Shown in pieces: positions 36,593 through 45,536 of a stretch of 64,000 bases of DNA. How positions within the stretch are numbered: position 1 is the first letter of the stretch; each line of letters opens with the position of its first letter. The stretch spans positions 39,296 to 103,295 of the forward strand of contig CAYMAZ010000008.1 in NCBI GenBank assembly GCA_964388575.1, given 5' to 3'. Under the pieces are notes generated by a model, which had not been told where the DNA came from, did not search any database, and saw nothing but the letters and a program-made list of their open reading frames with translations. Source of the DNA: CAYMAZ01 sp964388575. GTDB taxonomy: Bacteria; Bacteroidota; Bacteroidia; Bacteroidales; DTU049. Made by a program: the position numbers and the translations under genes.

Positions 36593-37521
36593 AAGCAGAA
36601 AAAATTAAAGATTTCTTCACTGTGCCATTCTCCCAGAGAAGAGGTTATTTTCTTTTTGGGATTATTTTGATTTTAATCATCATTGCCCCTGCATTATACA
36701 AAACTTTCATATATCAGCCACAGGTGATTAACCTTGAAAAGGACAGAAAAGAAATTGAAGCTTTCTTAAGTTCTATCAGATATAAAACTGAAACACAACA
36801 GAACCCATACAGACAAAAACCAAAATACGTCAATCTGGATCATCCTGAATTTTCAGCTGCATCCTCCAAGTTGACACCCTTCAAATTTAACCCAAACAAC
36901 TTACCAGCTGATAAATGGCTTGAAATGGGTTTTTCAAAAAAACAGGTGCAGTCTATCAAAAAATTTGAACAAAAAGGTGGACGATTTTACACAAAACAGG
37001 ATGTGAAAAAACTTTGGGTAATCAGTGCTGAAGAATACAGTATCATCGAACCTTACATCCAGCTCCCTGACAGTCTGTCAGATAGAAGAAACTATGAAAG
37101 AGAAAATGAAACAAAAGCAATTCAGATTGTAGAGCTAAACTCTGCTGACACAACACTTCTCAAAACATTGCCAGGGATAGGCTCTGCCTTTGCAAGAAGA
37201 ATTTTTAATTATAAATCCAAACTGGGTGGGTTTCACTCAAAGCAACAATTGCTGGAGGTCAAAGGCATGGACTCTGCTAGATATGCAGGCATCGAAAAAT
37301 ATGTTGACATCAACCCCTGGCTTATCAGAAAAATAAATATCAACACCACAGACTTCAATAGTTTGAGTTCCCATCCATACATCAGCAATAATGTTGCTAT
37401 CTCTTTAATCAATTACAGAAACAGACACGGCCAGTATTCTGCAATTGAAGAGGTTATGGAATCTGAGCTTATTGACTCAGAATTGTTTCGCAGGTTGGCA
37501 CCATATTTGTCAACCGAATGA
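36589..37521 (+). CDS. Helix-hairpin-helix (ComEA-like) protein
   Basis: A 310-residue protein with one N-terminal membrane helix (about residues 20-38), then a linker and three HhH-type segments: LPADKWLEMGFSKKQVQSI, LNSADTTLLKTLPGIGSAFA and ININTTDFNSLSSHPYISNN. HhH motifs bind DNA backbone non-specifically. It resembles the ComEA domain of DNA uptake systems, but no other competence gene is nearby, so uptake is only a possibility. It overlaps the sirtuin and thioredoxin genes by ATGA. Confidence 0.78.
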   Translation: MKAEKIKDFFTVPFSQRRGYFLFGIILILIIIAPALYKTFIYQPQVINLEKDRKEIEAFLSSIRYKTETQQNPYRQKPKYVNLDHPEFSAASSKLTPFKFNPNNLPADKWLEMGFSKKQVQSIKKFEQKGGRFYTKQDVKKLWVISAEEYSIIEPYIQLPDSLSDRRNYERENETKAIQIVELNSADTTLLKTLPGIGSAFARRIFNYKSKLGGFHSKQQLLEVKGMDSARYAGIEKYVDINPWLIRKININTTDFNSLSSHPYISNNVAISLINYRNRHGQYSAIEEVMESELIDSELFRRLAPYLSTE

Positions 37522-37562
37522 AAACACATATGAAATTATTTTATTTGTTAACTTATTTTAAA

Positions 37563-38084
37563 ATGAAAAAACTTCTTTTTCCCATCGTTCTTATTTTTTT
37601 CACAACACATCTTTGGTCACAGGAGAAAAGTACAATTCAGTGGAAATCAATGCAGGAAGCACTTGATATAAATAAAAAACATAAAAAAATTATGTTTGTT
37701 GATGTGTATACAGACTGGTGTGGATGGTGTAAACGTATGGATCAGAGTACTTTCCAGGATGAACAGGTAGTAGAAATCCTGAACACACATTTTATTCCTG
37801 TAAAATTTAATGCTGAAGGTTCAGAAATAATCAAACATGGAGGCAACACTTACACAAATCCAAATCCCGGTCGGTCAAGATCCACTAATAGTTTTACTTT
37901 TGTACTGCTTGGACAAAAAGTCGGATATCCATCATTTGCTTTCCTTGATGAAAGTAACAATGTAATCGGCATACTTCCTGGCTTTCAGCAACCTGCACAA
38001 TTAATTTCTGTACTGACCTATTTTTATACAAATGGATATAAAAATCAGACATTTGATGAATGGTTAAAATCACAACAGCAATAA
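37563..38084 (+). CDS. Secreted thioredoxin-like protein
   Basis: About 173 residues from the ATG at 37563, giving a clean signal peptide MKKLLFPIVLIFFTTHLWSQ. An earlier ATG at 37518 overlaps the ComEA stop as ATGA and would add 15 residues to the signal; both starts are possible. The redox motif CGWCKR follows FVDVYTDW, in the Thioredoxin_7/DUF255 style. It presumably reduces or oxidises disulfides in the periplasm. It ends 15 bases before the convergent recG stop. Confidence 0.85.
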   Translation: MKKLLFPIVLIFFTTHLWSQEKSTIQWKSMQEALDINKKHKKIMFVDVYTDWCGWCKRMDQSTFQDEQVVEILNTHFIPVKFNAEGSEIIKHGGNTYTNPNPGRSRSTNSFTFVLLGQKVGYPSFAFLDESNNVIGILPGFQQPAQLISVLTYFYTNGYKNQTFDEWLKSQQQ

Positions 38085-38099
38085 ATACTTTATATAGGG

Positions 38100-40211
38100 T
38101 CATCCAACTCTGGCCCAGAATGTTTTATCCTGTCTCCATCTTGTCAGAGTACTTTTCAGCAATAAATTTTTATCCGATCCGATGTTGGGGTCTTCCTGGA
38201 GAATTTGACGAACAAGCTGATTTGAAAATGAGATTACTCTTGCATCCATTGCCAGATTAAGCAATTTAAATGGCAACTGTCCACTCTGTTGTGTTCCCTC
38301 GGGATCTCCAGGCCCACGAAGCTCAAGATCAGTTTCAGATATTTTAAAACCGTCAAGCGTATAAAGCAATGTTTCTATGCGTTTTTTTGCTGTTTCACCA
38401 ATTTCATTTTTTGTCATCAAAATGCAAAAAGAGTCATGCTTTCCTCTCCCGATTCTCCCTCTGAGCTGATGAAGTTGAGAAAGTCCGAAATGTTCAGCAT
38501 TTTCAATAACCATTACTGTCGCATTGGCAACATCAACACCAACTTCAATCACAGTTGTTGACACCAATATCTGTGATACACCATTTTTAAATTTCTCCAT
38601 TTCATATTCCTTTTCCTGAGATGTCATTGACCCGTGAACAATACCCATTGAAAACTGTGGCTTTGGAAAATGATGTGCAATTTCATCATATTGCTCCATA
38701 AGTGCTTTCAGGTCAAGTTTATCTGACTCATTGATGAGAGGGAATACAAAATACACCTGTCTGCCGAGTGCAATCTGATCTCTGACAAGCTTGTACATTT
38801 TAAGTCTTTGATTATCTGTAAAATGTATTGTTTTGATTTTTTTCCGTCCATGAGGGAATTCATCTATAACAGAAATATCAAGATCTCCATGTGTTGTTAA
38901 AGCCAATGTTCTGGGAATTGGAGTCGCAGTCATAACCAACATATGGGGAGGCTGACTGTTTTTTTTCCAAAGTTTAGCCCTTTGTGCTACACCAAATCTG
39001 TGCTGTTCATCAATGATGGCCAATCCAAGATTTTGAAACTCAACGTTGTCTTCAATCAAAGCATGCGTTCCTACAAGAAACTGCAAGGTTCCATCAGTTA
39101 AAGCACTGTGAATTTCTCTTCTTTCTGACGTTTTTGTTGATCCGGTCAGTAGCTTGACATTGACATTCATCCCTTCAAGTAATGCAGAAATTGTTTTAAA
39201 ATGCTGCTGAGCGAGTATTTCCGTTGGAGCCATAAGGCATGACTGATAATCATTTCCACCTGCCAACAACATACACATAAGTGCGACTACTGTTTTCCCG
39301 CTACCCACATCACCCTGAAGTAATCGATTCATTTGACGCCCACTCTTACAGTCATTCCAAATTTCACGTATCACTCTTTTCTGAGCGTTTGTGAGTTGAA
39401 AAGGCAATTTCCCCTCATAGAAATCAAGGAACATCTGACCTACTTTTTTAAACTGTATTCCTTTTACGGTTTGTTCACGGTGCAATTTGCTCAAATGCAT
39501 ATTCAACTGAAAATAGAAAATTTCTTCAAATTTCAGTCGTCGCTCAGCTTCCTGTTGCGCTTTGAAACTTTCCGGAAAATGAATATTGCGAATGGCCTGT
39601 TGCAAAGAACATATTCTGGCTGTCTCCATGATCCACTTGGGCAGGGTTTCAGGTAGTTTTTCCAGATGAGAAGCAAGCAGTGTCTTTGTGAGTTTGGCAA
39701 AGCCTCTGCTATCAAGTCCCTTTGTTTTTAGCTTTTCACCGGAATTGTACATCGGCTGAAGACCTTCACTAAATGGTTGTTTGAGAAATTCGTCATAGGT
39801 TTCTATTTCAGGATGTGAAATACTTATTCCTGAACCAAAACGAGAAGGTCTTCCAAACACAACATAGTTTTCCCCAATTTTAAGCTTTGATTTAAACCAT
39901 TTCATACTCTGGAACCATACCAGTTCTATTGAAATGTGACCATCACTGAGCTCTGCAATGAGTCTTGCCTTCCCTCTCTTTCCGGTTTTGATCTCCTCAA
40001 TACTTGTGATTTTTCCCAAACATTGAACAAAGCTTCCGTCAGTATCAATATGATTCATAGGAGTCATTTTACTCCTGTCAACATACCGATAGGGATAATA
40101 AAACATCAGGTCGTATAGTGAATAAATATTCAGTTCTTCATTTAGAAGCTCAGCCCTTGCAGGTCCCACTCCCTTCAGAAATTCAATTTTTGTGTTTCTC
40201 AGATAATCCAT
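38100..40211 (-). CDS. recG: ATP-dependent DNA helicase RecG
   Basis: A 703-residue helicase that reverses stalled replication forks and unwinds branched DNA. An N-terminal wedge/OB domain (about residues 1-240) precedes two helicase lobes: Walker A GDVGSGKTVVA, MAPTEILA, the DEQH box IIDEQHRFG, VMTATPIPRT, and lobe two VSTTVIEVGVDVANATVM with QLRGRIGRG. The C-terminal TRG region ELRGPGDPEGTQQSG is present. Length is normal. It follows the cobalamin adenosyltransferase gene by 86 bases. Confidence 0.97.
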   Translation of the reverse strand: MDYLRNTKIEFLKGVGPARAELLNEELNIYSLYDLMFYYPYRYVDRSKMTPMNHIDTDGSFVQCLGKITSIEEIKTGKRGKARLIAELSDGHISIELVWFQSMKWFKSKLKIGENYVVFGRPSRFGSGISISHPEIETYDEFLKQPFSEGLQPMYNSGEKLKTKGLDSRGFAKLTKTLLASHLEKLPETLPKWIMETARICSLQQAIRNIHFPESFKAQQEAERRLKFEEIFYFQLNMHLSKLHREQTVKGIQFKKVGQMFLDFYEGKLPFQLTNAQKRVIREIWNDCKSGRQMNRLLQGDVGSGKTVVALMCMLLAGGNDYQSCLMAPTEILAQQHFKTISALLEGMNVNVKLLTGSTKTSERREIHSALTDGTLQFLVGTHALIEDNVEFQNLGLAIIDEQHRFGVAQRAKLWKKNSQPPHMLVMTATPIPRTLALTTHGDLDISVIDEFPHGRKKIKTIHFTDNQRLKMYKLVRDQIALGRQVYFVFPLINESDKLDLKALMEQYDEIAHHFPKPQFSMGIVHGSMTSQEKEYEMEKFKNGVSQILVSTTVIEVGVDVANATVMVIENAEHFGLSQLHQLRGRIGRGKHDSFCILMTKNEIGETAKKRIETLLYTLDGFKISETDLELRGPGDPEGTQQSGQLPFKLLNLAMDARVISFSNQLVRQILQEDPNIGSDKNLLLKSTLTRWRQDKTFWARVG

Positions 40212-40297
40212 CTCAATTTAACTCTGAAGAAACAGAAAGTCGAATCAATTTTTTACTCAACAAATGAAGATCACTTGAGTAATTCATGATTTTTCTG

Positions 40298-40913
40298 TTA
40301 TCGTTTTGCATTCCAAACAATCTCCTGTGCATTGGTCTCTCTTGTAATTTTTCTGGCAAGAACAAAAAAATAATCCGATAGTCGGTTGATATACTGAAGA
40401 ATAAAATCCTGGACCTTTTGATCCTGATCCAAAGCAATAATAATTCTTTCTGCTTTACTTCCGGCAGTGCTGTTATGCAGGGTTGTNNNNNNNNNNAATT
40501 CTTTCTGCACGCCTGGAAACTGTTCTGCAAACATGACAAAGCGAGTTTTCAGGATGACCACCAGGAATAATAAAATTGGTCAGAGGAGGGAGGTTCATTT
40601 CCATCTCATCAATTCTCCTTTCCAGATGTTGTATCTCAAGTTCATCAAAAGCAGGAATGTGATCAGCTTTTGTCCCAGGTTCCCAGGCAAGATATGATTC
40701 AATTAGAAACAATGAATTTTGAATTCTAATCAGTGTTTCCCTGTCATCGTCATTATTGATCCGATCTCTGAGCCAGCCCACAAAACTATTAAGTTCATCA
40801 ACAGTTCCGTAAGCTTCAATTCGAATATCTGATTTGAGCACACGACGACCGCCGATAAGTGATGTCTCACCCTTATCGCCTTTTTTGGTGTATATCTTCC
40901 AGTTGTTGGACAT
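40298..40913 (-). CDS. PduO-type cob(I)alamin adenosyltransferase, broken by a sequence gap
   Basis: The N-terminal part (40497-40913) reads KIYTKKGDKGETSLIGG and continues to CRTVSRRAERI, then reaches ten N. The C-terminal part (40298-40453) resumes as AERIIIALDQDQ and NRLSDYFFVLARK. Both flanks carry the same 12 bases; merging on them restores one continuous frame of 186 residues, the normal length. It transfers adenosyl from ATP to cob(I)alamin to make coenzyme B12. The break is therefore most likely an assembly artefact and not a pseudogene. A -7 box lies 20 bases upstream. Confidence 0.88.
40442..40508. repeat. 12-base direct repeat flanking the N gap
   Basis: The string aattctttctgc occurs at 40442-40453 and 40497-40508. 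The 33 bases 40454-40486 plus the ten N lie between the copies and have no counterpart in the protein family. Confidence 0.9.
40487..40496. other. Assembly gap of ten N
   Basis: A run of ten N, the common fixed-size placeholder between contigs. The true sequence is probably an overlap, as the flanking reading frames join perfectly when it is removed together with bases 40454-40486 and one copy of the 12-base repeat. Confidence 0.95.
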
Positions 40914-40933
40914 GGTTTAATATTTTTGTAAAT

Positions 40934-40941
40934 GCAAAAAT
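40934..40941 (-). promoter_or_regulatory. Putative -7 box of the cobalamin adenosyltransferase gene
   Basis: The minus strand reads TATTTTTG, exact for TAnnTTTG, ending 20 bases before the ATG at 40913. No B12 riboswitch fits in the 86-base gap. Confidence 0.5.
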
Positions 40942-40999
40942 AAGTAAAAGCAGATATTTCTGTAAAAAAACAATATATCAGATCATGCACACTTCAGAA

Positions 41000-41707
41000 T
41001 TATACTTTGATTATTTTATCATTCGACTGATCACTTTCGACCATTCCATCCTTTAACCTGATGATGCGGTGTGCAAATTTTGCAATTTCCTCCTCGTGAG
41101 TGACCAAAATAACTGTGTTTCCCTCGTCATGAATTTTCTGAAATAACCCCATGATTTCAATTGACATTTTGGAATCAAGATTTCCGGTTGGCTCGTCTGC
41201 AAGAATGATTGAAGGATTATTAATCAGTGCACGTCCAATAGCAACACGTTGACACTGTCCACCGCTTAATTCATTGGGTTTATGGGTTTTCCTGTCACCA
41301 AGACCCACTTTATCTAAAATCTCTTCTCCCCTTCTGATGCGTTCATTTTTTGATTCACCAGAATAAATAAGTGGCAGGATCACATTTTCTAAAGCAGTGT
41401 ATCGCGGAAGAAGATTAAATGTCTGAAAAACAAAACCAATTTCTTTGTTTCTAACTTCAGCCAATTCGCTGTCTGTCATCTCACTGACTTTTTTTTGATT
41501 CAATACATACTCACCTGATGTGGGCGTATCAAGACAGCCTATGACATTCATCAGTGTGGATTTTCCTGAACCGGAAGGCCCCATCAATGCAACATATTCA
41601 TTCCGTCTTATTCGGATATTCACATCCTGAACAGCTCTGATAATTTCAGCACCCATTCTGTAATGCCGCTGAATATTTGATAAACTGATGATTTCTTCAA
41701 AATTCAT
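41000..41707 (-). CDS. ABC transporter ATP-binding protein, MacB/LolD type
   Basis: A 235-residue ATPase with Walker A GPSGSGKST, the Q-loop FVFQTFNLLPRYTA, the signature LSGGQCQRVAIGRAL, Walker B IILADEPTGNLDS and the H-loop VTHEEEIA. The MGPSGSGKSTLMNVIGCLDTPTSG stretch is typical of the MacB/LolD subgroup, which pairs with FtsX-like permeases in lipoprotein release or efflux. No permease gene adjoins it, so its partner must be elsewhere. It sits between gapA (41 bases) and the cobalamin gene. Confidence 0.92.
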   Translation of the reverse strand: MNFEEIISLSNIQRHYRMGAEIIRAVQDVNIRIRRNEYVALMGPSGSGKSTLMNVIGCLDTPTSGEYVLNQKKVSEMTDSELAEVRNKEIGFVFQTFNLLPRYTALENVILPLIYSGESKNERIRRGEEILDKVGLGDRKTHKPNELSGGQCQRVAIGRALINNPSIILADEPTGNLDSKMSIEIMGLFQKIHDEGNTVILVTHEEEIAKFAHRIIRLKDGMVESDQSNDKIIKV

Positions 41708-41748
41708 CTGCTTTCTTTCACTTGTGAATTATTCTCTAAATCATTATT

Positions 41749-42750
41749 TTAAAAATGTGACATATGCACAATAAGGTCGAGAACTTTTGAAGAATACCCC
41801 CATTCATTATCATACCAGGACACAAGCTTAACAAAATTTGGGTTCAGCATTATTCCTGCTTCCGCATCAAATACAGATGTCCTTGCATCTCCGATGAAAT
41901 CAGAAGAAACGACTGCTTCATTACAATATCCGAGTATGCCTTTCAGTTCATTTTCAGAAGCTTTTTTAACAGCTGCCTTAATTTCTTCATATGTGGTACT
42001 TTTCTCAAGTCTGACTGTCAAATCTACAACAGACACATTCAACGTTGGGACACGAAATGCCATTCCTGTCAGTTTGCCCTTGAGCTCAGGAATAACGACA
42101 GTTACTGCTTTTGCGGCTCCTGTTGTGGAAGGGATAATGTTACCAGCAGCTGCACGGCCGCCTCGCCAGTCTTTACCTGAAGGACCGTCAACAGTTTTCT
42201 GTGTTGCAGTTGTGGAATGAACTGTGGTCATTAATCCTTCTGCAATTCCAAAATTATCATGAATCACTTTTGCCAGAGGAGCCAGGCAATTTGTTGTACA
42301 TGAAGCATTGGAAACAACCTCTTCTCCTTTATAGGTACTGTGATTTACACCCATTACAAACATTGGAGTATCATCCTTAGCAGGTGCTGAAATGACAACC
42401 CTTTTGGCTCCTGAAGCGATATGTGCATTGCATTTTTCCTTCGTCGTAAATAAACCCGTTGATTCAACGATATATTCAGCTCCAATTTCATTCCATTTGA
42501 GATTTGCAGGATCTTTTTCTGCTGTCACGCGAATTTTTTTTCCGTTTACGACCAGTGCACTTCCCTCAACATGAATGTCCCCTTTAAACTGACTGTGTAT
42601 GGTGTCGTATTTAAGCAAATATGCCAGATAATCAGGTTCAATCAAATCGTTGATCCCTACAATTTCCACATCATCCCTTTCAAAGGCTGCACGAAAGACA
42701 AGTCGGCCAATACGACCAAATCCGTTAATTCCAATTTTTATTGTTCCCAT
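41749..42750 (-). CDS. gapA: Glyceraldehyde-3-phosphate dehydrogenase
   Basis: A 333-residue glycolytic enzyme, type I. It has the NAD loop INGFGRIGR, the active-site cysteine in SNASCTTNCLAPLAK, the HSTTATQKTVDGPSGKDWRGGR phosphate region and SWYDNEWGYSSKVLDL near the end. It oxidises and phosphorylates glyceraldehyde 3-phosphate. Asp or Asn after the second strand (INDLIEPDYLA) fits an NAD preference. It is 42 bases downstream of the methyltransferase gene. A TAATTTTA at 42770-42777 is one base off the -7 box. Confidence 0.96.
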   Translation of the reverse strand: MGTIKIGINGFGRIGRLVFRAAFERDDVEIVGINDLIEPDYLAYLLKYDTIHSQFKGDIHVEGSALVVNGKKIRVTAEKDPANLKWNEIGAEYIVESTGLFTTKEKCNAHIASGAKRVVISAPAKDDTPMFVMGVNHSTYKGEEVVSNASCTTNCLAPLAKVIHDNFGIAEGLMTTVHSTTATQKTVDGPSGKDWRGGRAAAGNIIPSTTGAAKAVTVVIPELKGKLTGMAFRVPTLNVSVVDLTVRLEKSTTYEEIKAAVKKASENELKGILGYCNEAVVSSDFIGDARTSVFDAEAGIMLNPNFVKLVSWYDNEWGYSSKVLDLIVHMSHF

Positions 42751-42792
42751 AGTATTCTTGTTTTTTCTGTAAAATTACAATTTTTTATCTGG

Positions 42793-43449
42793 TCAGTGAA
42801 ATGATTCTGTTTTTTTTATGATCAGAGACAACCCGTCTCTCAATGGAATGATCACATTATCAACTTCTTCACATCGTACAACATAATCATTAAATCTGAT
42901 GATCCCTTCAGCTTCCTTATCCTTCTTCTGATTCTGTTCAACAACTTTGCCATCCCATAGCACATTGTCGGCAATGATCAATCCATTAGCTCTGACTTTA
43001 GGTAATAGTAGCCTGAAATACTCAACATATTCTTCCTTATCTCCATCAATAAAAACAAGATCGAAGCAATCGTCAAGTCCAACAATCTCTGTAACAGCAT
43101 CTCCAATGATCAATTCTGTTCTGTGTAATATTCCAGCTCTTCCAAGATTTTTTTTGATTGTATCTTCAAGTTCGGGATTTTTTTCAATTGTTACAATTTT
43201 GCCCTCATCTGCCAGTCCCTGAGCCAGACAAATTGTTGAGTAAGCTGTAAAAGTACCGATTTCAAGTATTCTTCTGGGCATTATTATGCAGCTGAAAATT
43301 TCAAGCAACTTTCCCTGAAGCTGACCGGAAATCATCCTTGGATAAATTTGTTGTACAAACGTTTCTCTTTTGATCTGTTTGAGCAATTCAGATTCTTTCG
43401 TACTCATTGATGCAATATATTCCATTATTTTCCTGTTTGTAATATCCAT
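42793..43449 (-). CDS. O-methyltransferase (class I, SAM-dependent, COMT-like)
   Basis: A 218-residue cation-dependent methyltransferase. SAM-binding and metal motifs are EIGTFTAYSTICLAQGL, VTIEKNPEL, FDLVFIDGDKEEYVEYF and LIIADNVLWDGKV. This family methylates catechol-like hydroxyls; the bacterial substrate is usually not known. It lies 80 bases after the M16 peptidase gene and may be cotranscribed with gapA. Confidence 0.9.
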   Translation of the reverse strand: MDITNRKIMEYIASMSTKESELLKQIKRETFVQQIYPRMISGQLQGKLLEIFSCIIMPRRILEIGTFTAYSTICLAQGLADEGKIVTIEKNPELEDTIKKNLGRAGILHRTELIIGDAVTEIVGLDDCFDLVFIDGDKEEYVEYFRLLLPKVRANGLIIADNVLWDGKVVEQNQKKDKEAEGIIRFNDYVVRCEEVDNVIIPLRDGLSLIIKKTESFH

Positions 43450-43529
43450 ACTATTCTTTTTGAAATGAATTATGAGTTGTACTGAATTTCATAAAAACCT
43501 TATTATTTTTGCCTGCTCATAAGCATTCG

Positions 43530-44768
43530 TTATTTTCTGGGTTCATACATCAATAAACTGACAAGATCCGGATCCATTACTTCATTTGCCACATCCAGCA
43601 GTTCCTCAGCTGTGAGCAATTCTATTGTCGTTCTGATTTCTTCATATGATGGGATTTTTCCGGTATAAAAATACATCTTTCCTGCTGAAAGCATATCACT
43701 TCCAACAGAATCCAGATAAATTGCCGTTTGTCCGATCAGCTGTTTTTTTGCAATATGAAGCTGAAGGGTACCAATTTTTTTCTCTCTCAGTTTTTTAATC
43801 TCACGTTTCACAAGATTTATAATTTTCACTGCGTTCCCGTTTTCTGTTGAAAAATAGACAGAATAATACCCATTGTCAACAAAAATATTATAAAATGCAT
43901 CTATTGAATATGAAAGACCCAGTTTTTCCCTTACAAGTAAGTTTAATCTCGAATTGAAAGCCTGTCCTCCCAATATGTTTATAAGCAAGCCCAAAGCATT
44001 TTTTTTTGTGTTCTGAACATCATAAGCAGGAGCACCAATCATTACATGGGTCTGGTGTGTGTTCATCTTTTCAGATCGTTCAAAAAATTCGGAAACAGCC
44101 GGAACGTAAACAGGTGCCATTTCATTAGTCCCGTATTTTTCAAGATATTTTCCAAAAACATGATGTATCAATCGAATCACTTTTGCGTTTGATTTTCTAC
44201 CATAATAGACGATAACCTTTCGTGATTTCAAAAAGACTGAATTATAAAAATCCAAAAGCATCTTCCTGTCAATTTTTTTCAGACTAATCCTATTACCAAG
44301 AATTTCTCTGGTTAAAGGGTGCCCTGCAAAAAAATACTTTTCAAACTTCTCAAGAATTAACTCTGAAGGATTATCCATCAGGGAGGCAATTTCATCAAGA
44401 ATGACGTTTCTTTCCTTATCAATTTCACTTTCAGGAAAAACTGATTCAAACATAATCTCACCAAGCAAAGTAATGATCCTCGATCCGGTTTCTTCAAGAA
44501 ATGAAGCATGCAGCACCAGTTCCTCCTTTGATGTATACGCATTTACATCACACCCTGAATTTTCAAGCCCAGCAAGCAAATGAAATATTTTTCTCTTATT
44601 TGTGCCTTTAAAAATCATGTGTTCCAAAAAATGTGCAATACCTTCCGGATAATTTTTTTCATGTCGGGTCCCGCATTCTGAAAAAATGGCTATATGTGCT
44701 ACAGGACTGTCTATTTGCTTATAAATTAACTGACATCCCTGCCCAACTTCTGTTATTTGATGTTCCAT
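43530..44768 (-). CDS. M16 family zinc peptidase
   Basis: A 412-residue inverzincin. H46-x2-E49-H50 in AHFLEHMIFKGT, with a glutamate about 75 residues on (ERNVILDEIASL), forms the zinc site. The C-terminal non-catalytic domain ends with the R/Y region GLSYSIDAFY. Length and layout match the processing-peptidase-like, single-chain PqqL/YmxG type. There is no signal peptide, so it is probably cytoplasmic. The 182-base gap to the divergent HAD gene (44769-44950) shows no clear promoter consensus. Confidence 0.92.
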   Translation of the reverse strand: MEHQITEVGQGCQLIYKQIDSPVAHIAIFSECGTRHEKNYPEGIAHFLEHMIFKGTNKRKIFHLLAGLENSGCDVNAYTSKEELVLHASFLEETGSRIITLLGEIMFESVFPESEIDKERNVILDEIASLMDNPSELILEKFEKYFFAGHPLTREILGNRISLKKIDRKMLLDFYNSVFLKSRKVIVYYGRKSNAKVIRLIHHVFGKYLEKYGTNEMAPVYVPAVSEFFERSEKMNTHQTHVMIGAPAYDVQNTKKNALGLLINILGGQAFNSRLNLLVREKLGLSYSIDAFYNIFVDNGYYSVYFSTENGNAVKIINLVKREIKKLREKKIGTLQLHIAKKQLIGQTAIYLDSVGSDMLSAGKMYFYTGKIPSYEEIRTTIELLTAEELLDVANEVMDPDLVSLLMYEPRK

Positions 44769-44950
44769 AGAAAAAGTTAACGTAAATCTGCGTTATAAAA
44801 AAGCAAAGTTCCTAAAAAAAAAGTAATTTTGGAAAATAATTGCCTGTTTTATACCAATCATAAAATATGACTCCTCTCTGCTCATTTTTGATCTGTACAG
44901 ATACTGTCAGATATAATGTTTTCTTGTTTTGTTATAAATGATTTTTAGTT

Positions 44951-45502
44951 GTGAATGTGATTAAATCCGACCTATTCAGTGCAGCGTTTCTTGATCGTGA
45001 TGGAGTCATCAATAAGAGATTACCTAATGATTATGTGACAAAGCCTGAAAAATTTGAATTTCTGCCCAACGCAGTTGAAGCTATTCGGATTCTGTCACAA
45101 CATTTTCAATATATTTTTATTGTTACCAATCAGCAGGGAATTGGAAAAGGACTGATGAGCAGTGAACAACTTCACGAAGTTCATCAACATATGATTGAGC
45201 AAATATCATTGGCAGGAGGCAGGATAGATAAAATATATTATTGTCCGCATCTCTTTTCTGATAAATGTTCATGCAGAAAACCAAAAAACGGAATGTATCT
45301 AAATGCCTTGAAAGATTTTCCTGACATTCAGCCTGACAAATCAATCATGGCCGGGGACACACTCAACGATTTAATTTTCGGAAAAAATTCGGGACTAAAA
45401 ACTATACTTATCGGCAATGAAATTCACACAGATGTCTTAACATTACGACTTGCCAATAATCAATTTGGCTCACTATTTGAAATGGCAAAACAATTTTTAT
45501 AA
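44951..45502 (+). CDS. HAD-IIIA phosphatase, GmhB-like
   Basis: A 183-residue phosphatase. The start is a GTG (another GTG follows two codons later) because no ATG precedes motif I. D15 and D17 in FLDRDGVI are the nucleophile and acid, IVTNQQGIGKG is motif II, and KPKNGM with GDTLNDL closes the site. The zinc-binding loop CPHLFSDKCSCRKP is that of GmhB, which removes the 7-phosphate from heptose bisphosphate for lipopolysaccharide. Related enzymes act on histidinol phosphate. No other heptose genes are in the window, so the substrate is inferred. Confidence 0.85.
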   Translation: MNVIKSDLFSAAFLDRDGVINKRLPNDYVTKPEKFEFLPNAVEAIRILSQHFQYIFIVTNQQGIGKGLMSSEQLHEVHQHMIEQISLAGGRIDKIYYCPHLFSDKCSCRKPKNGMYLNALKDFPDIQPDKSIMAGDTLNDLIFGKNSGLKTILIGNEIHTDVLTLRLANNQFGSLFEMAKQFL

Positions 45503-45536
45503 AATGACGTTTTCATACAAAAACAAACTAGCACAC

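Noticed and set aside
36589..37521. Helix-hairpin-helix protein as evidence of a competence locus
   Set aside because: No ComEC, ComF or pilus genes are nearby; the domain alone does not show DNA uptake.
40298..40913. Cobalamin adenosyltransferase called as a pseudogene
   Set aside because: The break coincides with ten N and a 12-base duplicate at the join; collapsing them gives an intact frame.
42768..42780. TGTAAAATTACA in the gapA upstream region as a second hcp-type operator
   Set aside because: The half-site spacing is two bases and not one, it overlaps a likely -7 box, and such AT-rich palindromes arise easily by chance.
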